From: a virus
Virus record (IMG/VR): IMGVR_UViG_3300028553_001902
Span: 1 to 61,925 of that record
DNA length: 61,925 nt
Direction: 5' to 3' (one strand)
Shown: piece after piece, positions 16,283 to 24,406 of the stretch
How the letters are laid out: each line of letters opens with the position of its first letter
Position numbering within the stretch: the stretch's first letter is position 1
Program-made: the position numbers and the translations under genes
Notes under the pieces: model-generated
The model's input: only the letters and a program-made list of their open reading frames with translations
What the model was told of the DNA's origin: nothing
Databases searched by the model: none

Positions 16283-16292
16283 TAGGGCAAAC
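16265..16292 (+). terminator. Long hairpin overlapping the nrdJ stop codon
   Basis: Twelve pairs (265-276 with 281-292, one G-T) and a four-base loop. The downstream tract ctttataaaa is a poor T run, so it may be a weak terminator or an mRNA 3' stabiliser. The stop codon lies at the loop. Confidence 0.45.
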
Positions 16293-16354
16293 TTTATAAA
16301 AAGTAGCTAAGAAAATCCATCTATAATAGGAAAAAATTATAGGAGTGATGTTCA

Positions 16355-17611
16355 GTGCCACTAAAAAAAGGATATTCTGATAAAACTCTACGAAGCAATA
16401 TAGCACAACTTGTGGATGAAGGCTATCCTGATAAACAGGCTGTTGCTATAGCTTTAGAGATACAGAGTAGAGCAAAGAAAGAAAAGCCTAATATGGAATT
16501 GCAATATGCGATTACAGCATTAGACAAGATTAATGAAGTTGATTTTATGGCTATTGAAACTCAGTTACATACAGCCGAGGCTCATCCAGATGAAGATGGA
16601 GTGAAATCAAGATATTTACCTATTGGATCGATAAGTAATTTGGCCCCAAGTGGAAAAAACTTAATTTATTATACACTTGATACAGAAAATCAAGAGTTAA
16701 TTGAGGATGTTAAGTTTTGGACCATGTTCAAAGACAACCTTCAAGATTTTGGATTTCCTGCTTGGATTGAAAATGAAGAAGATCAAATTATTATTGGCGC
16801 TCATATTCCAGAAGATCAAGATTATTATGCGGCTAAAAAAATTGAAATTGATAATTCAGTTGACTCTGCTAGCTTAACAAAATCTTGGGGAGATGTTGAT
16901 AAGACTAAGCTAAGAAATGATATAATGGAAGCTAGTAATTCTGGAGAACTTGTTAAAGAAGCCTATTTAATAGTTGAAGAAAATTGGGAAGATGCTCCTT
17001 CTGAAGCTTTAAAATATCCACATCATGAAATTAAAGATGGAAAATTAGTTGTTTCTAGAGATGGCGTTCAGACAGCACTATCCTTTCTTATGAGAACAGA
17101 TCCAGAAAATACAGAAGCTAAAAACCATTTAAAGAAGCATTATAGAGAGTTAGATTTAGACATGGGGAGTTTTGAATCAGCAGAAAATTTTGGATTAATT
17201 AACGCTCAAAAAAAAACTGGAGCTAGCACTCCAGCACCCAAGAGAGATAGAATAAAAGGTAGCGATGTAAACAAGCCAGATAGTGCTCAGGGACCTGGTG
17301 GAGAGATAAAGATTGATGAAAAGACTGAAACTGCTTTAAGAAATAAAGTTACAGAGCACAATGAAAGCATGAGAAAGCTAGATAAAGAGTCTTGGTCTCG
17401 CACTACAATAGGTCAATTAAGAGCTGTATATCGTAGAGGTGCAGGAGCTTATTCAACTTCACATAGACCTGGTGTATCAAGAGGTGCTTGGGCAATGGCA
17501 AGAGTAAATGCATATTTGTATTTATTAAAAAATGGTAGGCCAAAAGATAGTAAGTATGTAACTGATAATGATTTGTTACCAAAACAACATCCGAAGTCTA
17601 CAAGGTCTTAG
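16355..17611 (+). CDS. Conserved phage protein with two recognisable modules, function unknown
   Basis: A 418-residue protein from GTG 16355 with AGGAG upstream. The first 45 residues (LKKGYSDKTLRSNI then GYPDKQAVAIAL) form a helix module common in phage structural and maturation proteins. The centre has EAYLIVEENW and YPHHEIKDGKLVVSRDG followed by an AKNHLKKHYREL segment, faintly like parts of phage prohead protease or scaffold proteins. The last 75 residues (SWSRTTIGQLRAVYRRG, then NGRPKDSKYVTDNDLLP) form a third conserved block. It stands alone between hairpins, away from the structural genes. Confidence 0.6.
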   Translation: MPLKKGYSDKTLRSNIAQLVDEGYPDKQAVAIALEIQSRAKKEKPNMELQYAITALDKINEVDFMAIETQLHTAEAHPDEDGVKSRYLPIGSISNLAPSGKNLIYYTLDTENQELIEDVKFWTMFKDNLQDFGFPAWIENEEDQIIIGAHIPEDQDYYAAKKIEIDNSVDSASLTKSWGDVDKTKLRNDIMEASNSGELVKEAYLIVEENWEDAPSEALKYPHHEIKDGKLVVSRDGVQTALSFLMRTDPENTEAKNHLKKHYRELDLDMGSFESAENFGLINAQKKTGASTPAPKRDRIKGSDVNKPDSAQGPGGEIKIDEKTETALRNKVTEHNESMRKLDKESWSRTTIGQLRAVYRRGAGAYSTSHRPGVSRGAWAMARVNAYLYLLKNGRPKDSKYVTDNDLLPKQHPKSTRS

Positions 17612-17612
17612 T

Positions 17613-17637
17613 AGGGGAGCTTGCTCCCCTTTTTTTA
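17613..17637 (+). terminator. Intrinsic terminator
   Basis: Seven-pair G+C-rich stem (613-619 with 624-630), four-base loop and eight T. It separates the 418-residue protein gene from the next glycosyltransferase. Confidence 0.9.
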
Positions 17638-17663
17638 TTTATAAGAGTTAAGGAGAATATATA

Positions 17664-18365
17664 ATGATATCATTATTATGTTATGCGGCCAACAAACCAT
17701 ACTTTTATCAAAGGCTAGAAGTGTTAAAAGATATGGCTGTAAATGAAAGATTTGAAGGTTTATTTAGATTAACAGATAAAGAATTAAAACAAACTGTATT
17801 TTATGAAGAAAACAAAATGGTTCTAGACCAACCTCGGGGCGCTGGTTACTGGCTTTGGAAGCCATATATTATTTTAGAAGTTTTAAATTATTTGAACGAG
17901 GATGATATTTTATTTTATTTGGATTCTGGCGATACTTTTTTAACAGGAACTAAAAATAAAATTGAAGAATTGATGAAAGATAAAGATATCGTCGTATCAA
18001 CATCATTTTTTACTCAAAAAGACTATACAAAAAGAGACTGTTTTCACTTTATGGACTGTGATGAAGAAAAGTATTGGAATGCTCATCAAGCAGAAGCTGG
18101 TATTCTAGTTTTAAAAAATAATTCAAATACTAAAAATTTTATCTATGAGTGGCTAAATTATTGCAAAGATCCAAGAATACTAACAGATATGTCTAATACT
18201 TGTGGTAAGCCTAATCTTGAAGGATTTATTGATCATAGGCACGATCAAAGCATCTTAACAAATCTTTGTATAAAGCATAATATAAAATATACAAACTCAA
18301 TTAGAAAATTTGTTGGTGTTAATTTGGATGATATTAAAAATTATCCAGATACAATTGACAGTTGA
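17664..18365 (+). CDS. Putative glycosyltransferase, isolated from the sugar island
   Basis: A 233-residue protein resembling a family found in polysaccharide clusters: GAGYWLWKPYIILEVL near residue 59, the acidic FYLDSGDTFL near residue 90 (DSGD as metal and nucleotide-sugar motif), and DHRHDQSILTNL near residue 190. AAGGAG precedes ATG 17664. It is about 4 kb from the sugar island and has its own upstream terminator, so it may act independently. Donor and acceptor unknown. Confidence 0.62.
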   Translation: MISLLCYAANKPYFYQRLEVLKDMAVNERFEGLFRLTDKELKQTVFYEENKMVLDQPRGAGYWLWKPYIILEVLNYLNEDDILFYLDSGDTFLTGTKNKIEELMKDKDIVVSTSFFTQKDYTKRDCFHFMDCDEEKYWNAHQAEAGILVLKNNSNTKNFIYEWLNYCKDPRILTDMSNTCGKPNLEGFIDHRHDQSILTNLCIKHNIKYTNSIRKFVGVNLDDIKNYPDTIDS

Positions 18366-18390
18366 CAAATACATAAAAATTTGATATAAT
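18362..18390 (+). promoter_or_regulatory. Consensus sigma-A promoter for the replication block
   Basis: TTGACA at 18362-18367, 17-base spacer, TATAAT at 18385-18390. It starts within the last codons of the glycosyltransferase gene and precedes the small gene at 18433 and the SSB, methyltransferase and ATPase genes. Confidence 0.9.
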
Positions 18391-18432
18391 ATATATGTAA
18401 GAAATTATAAAAACTAGAGGGGATATACTTCA

Positions 18433-18648
18433 ATGGCAACTAACAAAAAGACTTTCTTTCAATGTTTTTCAATTAACTTTCATCGCTTTTTAAAAGCAAA
18501 TGGATTATATTCTATGAGCAAAGGAACCCATCAAAACGGCAAAACTTTTTGGGTTTATGAGCGTACTGAAACATTTGAAAAACTATTGAAAATTTGGCAT
18601 GATACAAAGCCAGTCACGGTAAATTCTACAAAGGAGAAAGCTGTATGA
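18433..18648 (+). CDS. Small DUF5659-like protein
   Basis: A 71-residue protein with CFSINFHRFLKANGL and FWVYERTETFEKLLKIW segments, a pattern like the short DUF5659-type proteins scattered through Firmicutes phages, possibly compact DNA- or protein-binding domains. It is the first gene after a consensus promoter, with AGAGGGG upstream, and overlaps the next gene as ATGA. Function not known. Confidence 0.6.
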   Translation: MATNKKTFFQCFSINFHRFLKANGLYSMSKGTHQNGKTFWVYERTETFEKLLKIWHDTKPVTVNSTKEKAV

Positions 18649-19499
18649 AAAAAATGATTAATCGAACTCTTATTGAGGGGTTTCTTGTTGAAAAGAATAT
18701 GCGTGGCGGCGTAACAAAAGCTGGTGTGCCTTACATTGGTGGCAAGCTACATATTGATACTGGAAATAATAATGTCATTGTTGTAGATGTTTTTGAGCAA
18801 CAAAAAACATCCAAAGGCTTAGCAAATCAAAAGTACGATGTTCTTTCTGGAATTTTTACGAATGGTAAAACTATCCATGATGGAAGTGAAGATCCAACAG
18901 CATTGCGTGTAAATTCAGCGTTTGAATTAAATGATTGGATGAGTGATGGAGAGCAAAGAACTTCACTTATTAATAGTGGTGGATATATTACTGTTGTTAA
19001 TAATCCAAATAAGCGAGCAGAATTTGAAGTAGATGTTGTAGTAAAATCTGTTCAGCCAGAAATTAGAAATGAGCAAGAAACAGGTCGCGCTATTGTAAAT
19101 GGTTTGATCTTCAATTATAGAAATCATGCGCTACCAATTCGTTTTGTAGTAGAAAATAAACAGGGAATTGAATTCTTTAGCAATATGAATCCCAATACAT
19201 TTACAAAAATTTGGGGAGTTCAAGTTATTAATACAGTGGGTTCTCAGAAAACAGAAGAATCTGCATTTGGCAATGCTAAAGTAGTACAATCTGCCTATAC
19301 AAGAAAAGAAAATGTTATTACTGGGGCTCAAACAATGCCTTATGAAGATGAAGAGTTAACTCCTGAAGAATTAAATGCTGCGGTTCAAGCTCGCAATATT
19401 GCAGTTGCCGAAAGATTTAAAGCTCCAGGCCCTGTTACTGGTGGAATTACTCCTGCACAAACACCTTCGAAGCCCAAGATTGGTGCATTTAATTTCTAA
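18645..19499 (+). CDS. Putative single-stranded DNA-binding protein
   Basis: A 284-residue protein. The first 110 residues, from NRTLIEGFLVEKNM with alternating beta-strand-like segments, look like an OB-fold, and residues 120-190 could be a second beta domain. The C-terminal 60 residues are flexible, with an acidic stretch and proline-rich linker ending in GAFNF, like an SSB partner-binding tail. It lies directly upstream of the methyltransferase-like and recombination ATPase genes, as phage SSB genes often do. Evidence is architecture and context, not a clear motif. Confidence 0.5.
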   Translation: MKKMINRTLIEGFLVEKNMRGGVTKAGVPYIGGKLHIDTGNNNVIVVDVFEQQKTSKGLANQKYDVLSGIFTNGKTIHDGSEDPTALRVNSAFELNDWMSDGEQRTSLINSGGYITVVNNPNKRAEFEVDVVVKSVQPEIRNEQETGRAIVNGLIFNYRNHALPIRFVVENKQGIEFFSNMNPNTFTKIWGVQVINTVGSQKTEESAFGNAKVVQSAYTRKENVITGAQTMPYEDEELTPEELNAAVQARNIAVAERFKAPGPVTGGITPAQTPSKPKIGAFNF

Positions 19500-20077
19500 T
19501 GAGTAGTACAAATAGAAGTGATTCTAGAAATTATCATATTTCCGATTATTATATAACACCAGTTGAGGTTATTAAAGAATTTTTAAATAAATTTATTGAA
19601 TTAGAAGGCAAACATGTTTTTAAGTTAGTTCTTGATCCATGTGCTGGTGGAGATGCTCAACATCCGATGAGCTATCCACAGGCACTAGAGGCTTTTGGAA
19701 TAAAAGGAAATATTATGACAGTTGATATTAGAGAAGATTCGCTTGCTGAATTGAAAAGTGATTATCTTAATTTAGATGTTAAACAACAAAACTTCAATGT
19801 TATAATAACAAATCCACCTTTTAGTCACGCTCTTGAGATAATTGAAAAAGCATTGAGCGATGTTGCCGAGAATGGCTATGTTATAATGCTATTACGTTTA
19901 AATTTCTTAGGCTCTAAGAAAAGAAAGCCATTTTGGGAAAGCAATCCACCCAAGTATATCTTTGTTCATTCAAAGAGAATTTCTTTTTTTGGCAATTCTA
20001 ACACTGACAGCATTGAGTATGCTCACTTTGTTTGGCAAAAAAATAATCAGGATACTACAAAGTTATTTGTAATATAA
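19499..20077 (+). CDS. N6-adenine DNA methyltransferase-like protein
   Basis: A 192-residue class I SAM-dependent methyltransferase-like protein. LDPCAGG (residues 45-51) corresponds to the SAM-binding motif I, and NPPF (residues 105-108) is the catalytic motif of amino-methyltransferases acting on adenine or glutamine. A short MLLRLNFLGS segment follows. No target-recognition domain is evident, so the sequence specificity is unknown. The start overlaps the previous stop by one base. Likely role: protecting phage DNA from restriction or marking it for replication. Confidence 0.72.
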   Translation: MSSTNRSDSRNYHISDYYITPVEVIKEFLNKFIELEGKHVFKLVLDPCAGGDAQHPMSYPQALEAFGIKGNIMTVDIREDSLAELKSDYLNLDVKQQNFNVIITNPPFSHALEIIEKALSDVAENGYVIMLLRLNFLGSKKRKPFWESNPPKYIFVHSKRISFFGNSNTDSIEYAHFVWQKNNQDTTKLFVI

Positions 20078-20096
20078 AATAAAAGGAGATATTAGA

Positions 20097-21361
20097 ATGT
20101 TAGATCTATTAAGCATCAAACCACATCAGGTAAGTGACGACCTTAGAGGTTATTCTGTATTTTTCTATGGAGAGTAAGCCTTCACAATAAGGCTCTCCTA
20201 ACTCAGTGAATCGCTAACTTAGCGAGTGTGTAATTGGCTCTAATATTAGAGTAATAGAAGTATAATATCTATGCACAATTATGCCAACGGGGAATTAGTG
20301 AAGGAGAACCCCGTCCCAAGCTCTTAAAAGAGAAGGGCTAGAGACTATCGAAAACACGACTAAAAGTCGGAAGTGAGTAGAGTAGGATGGAGATAAGTAC
20401 CATTCCAAGCGCTGAGGTCCAATATATCGTATTGGATAAGAGATAGTCCGCGGCTCGCCTGAGCCCGCCCAAATCAGGCAAGACTACAACGGCCTCAAAA
20501 TTCCCCAAGTCACTAATCGTTGCTTTTGAAAAAGGCTATGCGGCTCTACCTGGAGTTATGGCTCTTCCAATTAATAGTTGGATTGACTTCTTAAAAGTTC
20601 TTAGACAGCTTAAAGACCCTGCTGTTAAAGAAAAGTATGAAACTATTGTTATTGATACTGTTGATATTGCGTATGATTATTGCGAACAATATATCTGCGC
20701 CCAGAATAATGTAGATACTATTGGAGATATTCCTTTTGGTGGTGGATACACAAAGGTTGGCAAAGAATTTGATAGCAAATTACGCTCGATTGTTCAGCAA
20801 GATTATGGTTTAGTTCTTATCAGTCACTCAACAGACAAAGTTTTCAAGGATGAAACAGGCGAAGAGTACAATAAAATTGTACCAACTCTACCTGCAAAAC
20901 CTAGATTAATTGCTGGTCGTATGTGCGATATTATTGGTTACAGTCGTTCTGTTAATACTGATGATGGTAGTAAGACTTTGTTATTTATGAGAGGTACTGA
21001 GCGCTTTGAGGCTGGTTCTCGATTTAAATACACACCAGATTATATTGAATTTAATTATAAGAATCTTGTAAAGGCTATTCAAGATGCTGTAATTAAACAA
21101 TCAGAAGAAGATGGCATGGAAACTGCTAGCGGTAAAGACAATATCAATACACAAAATTTATTTGATACAGACTTTGAAGATTTGCTAGATGAATTCAATC
21201 AGATTGCAAATACTCTTGTAACAAAAGATCCAAAGAATGTGACAAAAATCACTGATATTGTTGAGCGCCACATTGGCTACGGTAAGAAAGTAAATGAAAT
21301 GACTAGAAATCAAAAAGATATTTTAGACATTATCGTTTATGACTTAAAGCAATTAAAATAA
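20097..21361 (+). CDS. RecA-core ATPase (Sak4/AAA_24-like), gene split by a group I intron
   Basis: Spliced protein of about 323 residues: exon 1 is 20097-20174 (26 codons) and exon 2 is 20468-21361. Joined, they rebuild a P-loop GEPKSGKT (residues 25-32) followed by TTASKFPKSLIV and EKGY, the hallmark of phage ATP-binding proteins with a RecA core (Sak4-like recombination or annealing mediators). The Walker B-like YETIVIDTVD lies about 60 residues later. Exon 2 alone lacks the P-loop, so splicing is essential. It is followed by a terminator and then the helicase and primase genes. Recombination function is inferred from family and neighbours. Confidence 0.82.
20175..20467 (+). ncRNA. Group I intron without an ORF
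   Basis: About 293 bases interrupting the P-loop of the ATPase gene. GGAGAGT at the 5' exon end pairs with GCTCTCC at about 20192-20198 (P1 with a U-G pair), GACTATC pairs with GATAGTC (P7), a GGGG/CCCC stem (P5-like) and a CGACT/AGTCG hairpin (P8) lie between or before, and a GGCTC/GAGCC hairpin precedes the terminal G 20467. In-frame protein joining fits splicing after 20174; the U-G rule would predict 20175. The 5' boundary is thus uncertain by one base. Confidence 0.85.
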
Positions 21362-21366
21362 CTCTG

Positions 21367-21392
21367 AGGGGGCCATCGTGCCCCCTTTATTT
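21367..21392 (+). terminator. Intrinsic terminator after the ATPase gene
   Basis: Seven-pair stem (367-373 with 380-386), six-base loop, then tttattt. It separates the ATPase from the helicase-primase operon. Confidence 0.75.
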
Positions 21393-21407
21393 AGATAGGT
21401 GTTGCTT

Positions 21408-21884
21408 ATGAGGCCAGTTAAATGTTTCTTCTGTGGAAAGTCAATAGACAGAAATACAGAGCAATTTACGCAAGTTCAAAAGAGATACGCCCACATACAA
21501 TGCGCTGAGAGTGATGCTCAGGATAAGTTATTAAGAAAAGAACTAAATGCTTATATATTTGAACTCTGGGATGGAGATGTAAACTTTGCCCTTATAGGTA
21601 GACAAATAAATCAGTTCCAGACTGAATATAACTATACTCTGAGCGGCATATTAGGTACTTTAAACTATTGTTATGGGGTAAAAAAGATGCGCCCAGAGAA
21701 GGCTCAGGGCATTGGTATTGTTCCGTATCACTATAAAGAAGCGCGTAACTATTATAGGACTATCCAGCAAGGTAGAGCTAATTCAAGTGAGATTTTAGAT
21801 TTGAAAAAGGTTGTGGTCACTATAGCCCCCCCTCGTTCAGAAATCTTTAAAAAAATATATGAAATTCAATTGGAGGAAGTATGA
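21408..21884 (+). CDS. Small protein with an N-terminal zinc-finger-like motif
   Basis: A 158-residue protein from ATG 21408 (the GTG at 21399 is a less likely start). CFFCGKSI near residue 5 and HIQC near residue 29 make a Cys2-His-Cys zinc knuckle. The rest looks alpha-helical with conserved-looking GIVPYHYKEARNYYRTIQQG. It overlaps the helicase gene by four bases, so it may be a loader or accessory factor for the replisome. That role is inferred only from position. Confidence 0.6.
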   Translation: MRPVKCFFCGKSIDRNTEQFTQVQKRYAHIQCAESDAQDKLLRKELNAYIFELWDGDVNFALIGRQINQFQTEYNYTLSGILGTLNYCYGVKKMRPEKAQGIGIVPYHYKEARNYYRTIQQGRANSSEILDLKKVVVTIAPPRSEIFKKIYEIQLEEV

Positions 21885-23356
21885 GTAAATTCTACGATCA
21901 AAAAACAGAAGAAGCGGTGCTGCTCAACCTGTTTAAATTTCCTCTACTATTAGAGCAGGTTGATAAGTATTATTTTAGCACAGGTGATTTTGATAATAAG
22001 TTTCACAAAATGATATTCACTATAATAAACAATTTAGTCGTTCAGGGCTTAGAGCAAATATCTGTTTTTGATATTGATAACTTTTTACATTCGCGACCAG
22101 ATCATAAAGAATTATTTAGCTCTTATAAAGGCAAGGAATTATTGGAATCTGCCGAGCAAAAAGCAGATATAAATTCTTTTGAATATTATTATGGAAAACT
22201 AAAGAAATTAACTTTATTGCGAGCCTATGATTCTAACGGAATTGATGTTAATAAAGAGTTAGAAATACTAGATGAGCATGACATAGAGCAGCTAGCAGAT
22301 AGCATTGATCAAAGAATAGAGAAGATTAAACTAGATTATTTATCTAAAACTTGGTCAATTTCTAAACAGGCTGGTGAAGGCTTAGTAGATTTAATTGAAT
22401 CTTTAAAAGAGCAGCCAGAGTTTGGAATTCCACTATATGGCTCACTTATAAATTCAGTTACACGAGGTGCGCGATTAAGAAAATTTTACTTACGTAGTGC
22501 GCCCACTGGCTTAGGCAAAAGCCGCATGATGATTGCTGATATATGTAATTTTGCATGCGATGAAATATACGACACTAGAAAGCGACAATGGGTTCAGAAC
22601 GGTACCTCAGAACCCTCAGTCTTTATTAGTACAGAGTTGGGCATTGACGAATGTCAGACTATGGCACTAGCTTTTATAAGTGGCGTTAGAGAAGATGCTA
22701 TATTAAATGGCACTTATTACAATGATGAGGAGGATAGGGTTTTGCGGGCAGCGCAAATCCTTGGCCGTTCTCCTATTTGGATTGAGCATTTACCTGATTT
22801 CTCTATAAGAGATATAGAAAATGTAATACGTAGAAATAGAAGAGAAAATGGAGTATTATATTACGGGTTTGATTATATTCATAGTTCTTTAAAAATACTA
22901 GAAGAGATATCACAAAGAACAAAAGGAATGAAATTAAGAGAAGATAATATATTATTTATGTTAGCTATTAGATTAAAAGATTTATGTAATGAACTGGGCG
23001 TATTTATTATGTCATCAACTCAATTAAATGCAGATTGGGAGAGTAGAGATACTTCAAACCAAAACGTATTGAGGGGAGCAAAAGCAATTGGAGATAAGGT
23101 GGATGTTGGATATATTAGCTTACCTGTTACTGAGCAGGATAAAGAGGCTTTAACACCCTTTATTCAGGCATCATGTATTCCAATGCCAAATATAGTGCAT
23201 CACATTTATAAGAATCGTAGAGGAAAGTTTAAATCTGTGAAGCTGTGGTGTTATGGGGATCTTGCTACATGTAGAGTTGAGCCATTATTCTTAACTGATA
23301 ATGACTATACAACAATAAACATGGAGGATTTTGAAATTGTTGTAAAGAAAGAGTAG
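21881..23356 (+). CDS. DnaB-like replicative DNA helicase
   Basis: A 491-residue hexameric-helicase-type protein. Residues 1-150 form a DnaB_N-like helical domain beginning DQKTEEAVLLNL. The RecA-like motor has a Walker A SAPTGLGKS (Lys213), a Walker B-like LYYGFDYIHS, and a SSTQLNADWESRD motif with RGAKAIGDKVD in the DnaB H4-like region. It would unwind DNA ahead of the phage polymerase and recruit the primase encoded next. TTGGAGGAAG precedes ATG 21881. Confidence 0.9.
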   Translation: MSKFYDQKTEEAVLLNLFKFPLLLEQVDKYYFSTGDFDNKFHKMIFTIINNLVVQGLEQISVFDIDNFLHSRPDHKELFSSYKGKELLESAEQKADINSFEYYYGKLKKLTLLRAYDSNGIDVNKELEILDEHDIEQLADSIDQRIEKIKLDYLSKTWSISKQAGEGLVDLIESLKEQPEFGIPLYGSLINSVTRGARLRKFYLRSAPTGLGKSRMMIADICNFACDEIYDTRKRQWVQNGTSEPSVFISTELGIDECQTMALAFISGVREDAILNGTYYNDEEDRVLRAAQILGRSPIWIEHLPDFSIRDIENVIRRNRRENGVLYYGFDYIHSSLKILEEISQRTKGMKLREDNILFMLAIRLKDLCNELGVFIMSSTQLNADWESRDTSNQNVLRGAKAIGDKVDVGYISLPVTEQDKEALTPFIQASCIPMPNIVHHIYKNRRGKFKSVKLWCYGDLATCRVEPLFLTDNDYTTINMEDFEIVVKKE

Positions 23357-23361
23357 ACGCT

Positions 23362-24405
23362 ATGGTAAATCTAAGAGTTATAAAGGATACTCTGAATGAA
23401 TCGCAGATCATAGAAGCGCTAGCTGCTTTAGGTTCTGATTCTCCCATATACGTGCAGGGTGCCTTGATATTTGATACAGTATGTCACAACGAGCCTGGCT
23501 GTGGCAGTAAAAAACTTTACTATTACTTAGATACAAAGATGTTTAAATGCTATACTGGTTGTGGAGATTTTTTTAATATATTTGAATTAATATCTAGAAA
23601 TTCAAAAAATAAAAGAGAAGAATCAACAAGTAGCAATGGTGTATATTGGCTGTATAAACATACTAAAACATTTTTTACAAATGATGCATATACCACAAAT
23701 AAAATAGATAAAGAAGAGATAGAAAAAGAAATCACTTTTTATGATGAGTCAGACTTGAATGTACTGCGCTCATATCTTATTAAGGATTGGATGCAGGAAG
23801 GAATAGAAATGCAGACTATACAAGACTATAAGATTAAATATAATCCAGTTAGTTGTTGTATAATAATACCGCATTTTGATGTAGACAATAGATTAATTGG
23901 CGTTCGACAAAGAACACTTGTTAAAGAAGAAGAAATATATGGTAAGTATAGGGTAGCTTTTATAAATGGTAAAAGCTATCCCCATCCCTTATCTTATAAT
24001 CTTTTCGGCCTCAGTAATAATAAAGAAAATATAAAAAAATATAAGAAGGCAATAGTATTTGAAGGTGAAAAGTCTGTTCTTATTTTAGATAAATATGAAG
24101 ATAGTTGTGCGGTAGCTTGTTGCGGCTCAAGTATATCTGCATATCAAATAAAGTTATTGGTTGACTTAGGTGTAGAAGAAGTCATTGTAGCATTTGATAA
24201 AGAGTTTGGTAGCATAGGTGACGAGCTATATGAGAAACAAGTGAAGAATTTAACTAATATTTTTAAAAGGTTTTCAAATAAAGTACTAATAAGTTTTATG
24301 TTTGACAAGTGGAATCTGCTAGACATAAAAGATTCTCCTATAGACAAGGGAATTGACACTTTTAAATTTTTATTATCAGAACGATTTACATTGCAGGAGG
24401 GCTAA
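23362..24405 (+). CDS. DnaG-like DNA primase
   Basis: A 347-residue primase. An N-terminal zinc-binding region uses Cys41, His42 or Cys47, Cys63 and Cys67 in a CHC2-like order. The TOPRIM domain begins near residue 230 with VFEGEKSVL (catalytic Glu) and continues with VIVAFDKEFG (metal-binding acidic pair). It is shorter than bacterial DnaG and lacks a long helicase-binding C-terminus. It follows the helicase by five bases with only a weak ribosome site, so coupling is likely. Confidence 0.87.
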   Translation: MVNLRVIKDTLNESQIIEALAALGSDSPIYVQGALIFDTVCHNEPGCGSKKLYYYLDTKMFKCYTGCGDFFNIFELISRNSKNKREESTSSNGVYWLYKHTKTFFTNDAYTTNKIDKEEIEKEITFYDESDLNVLRSYLIKDWMQEGIEMQTIQDYKIKYNPVSCCIIIPHFDVDNRLIGVRQRTLVKEEEIYGKYRVAFINGKSYPHPLSYNLFGLSNNKENIKKYKKAIVFEGEKSVLILDKYEDSCAVACCGSSISAYQIKLLVDLGVEEVIVAFDKEFGSIGDELYEKQVKNLTNIFKRFSNKVLISFMFDKWNLLDIKDSPIDKGIDTFKFLLSERFTLQEG

Positions 24406-24406
24406 A

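Noticed and set aside
16322-16327. TATAAT upstream of the gene at 16355 as a promoter
   Set aside because: No -35-like sequence lies 16-18 bases upstream and there is no extended -10.
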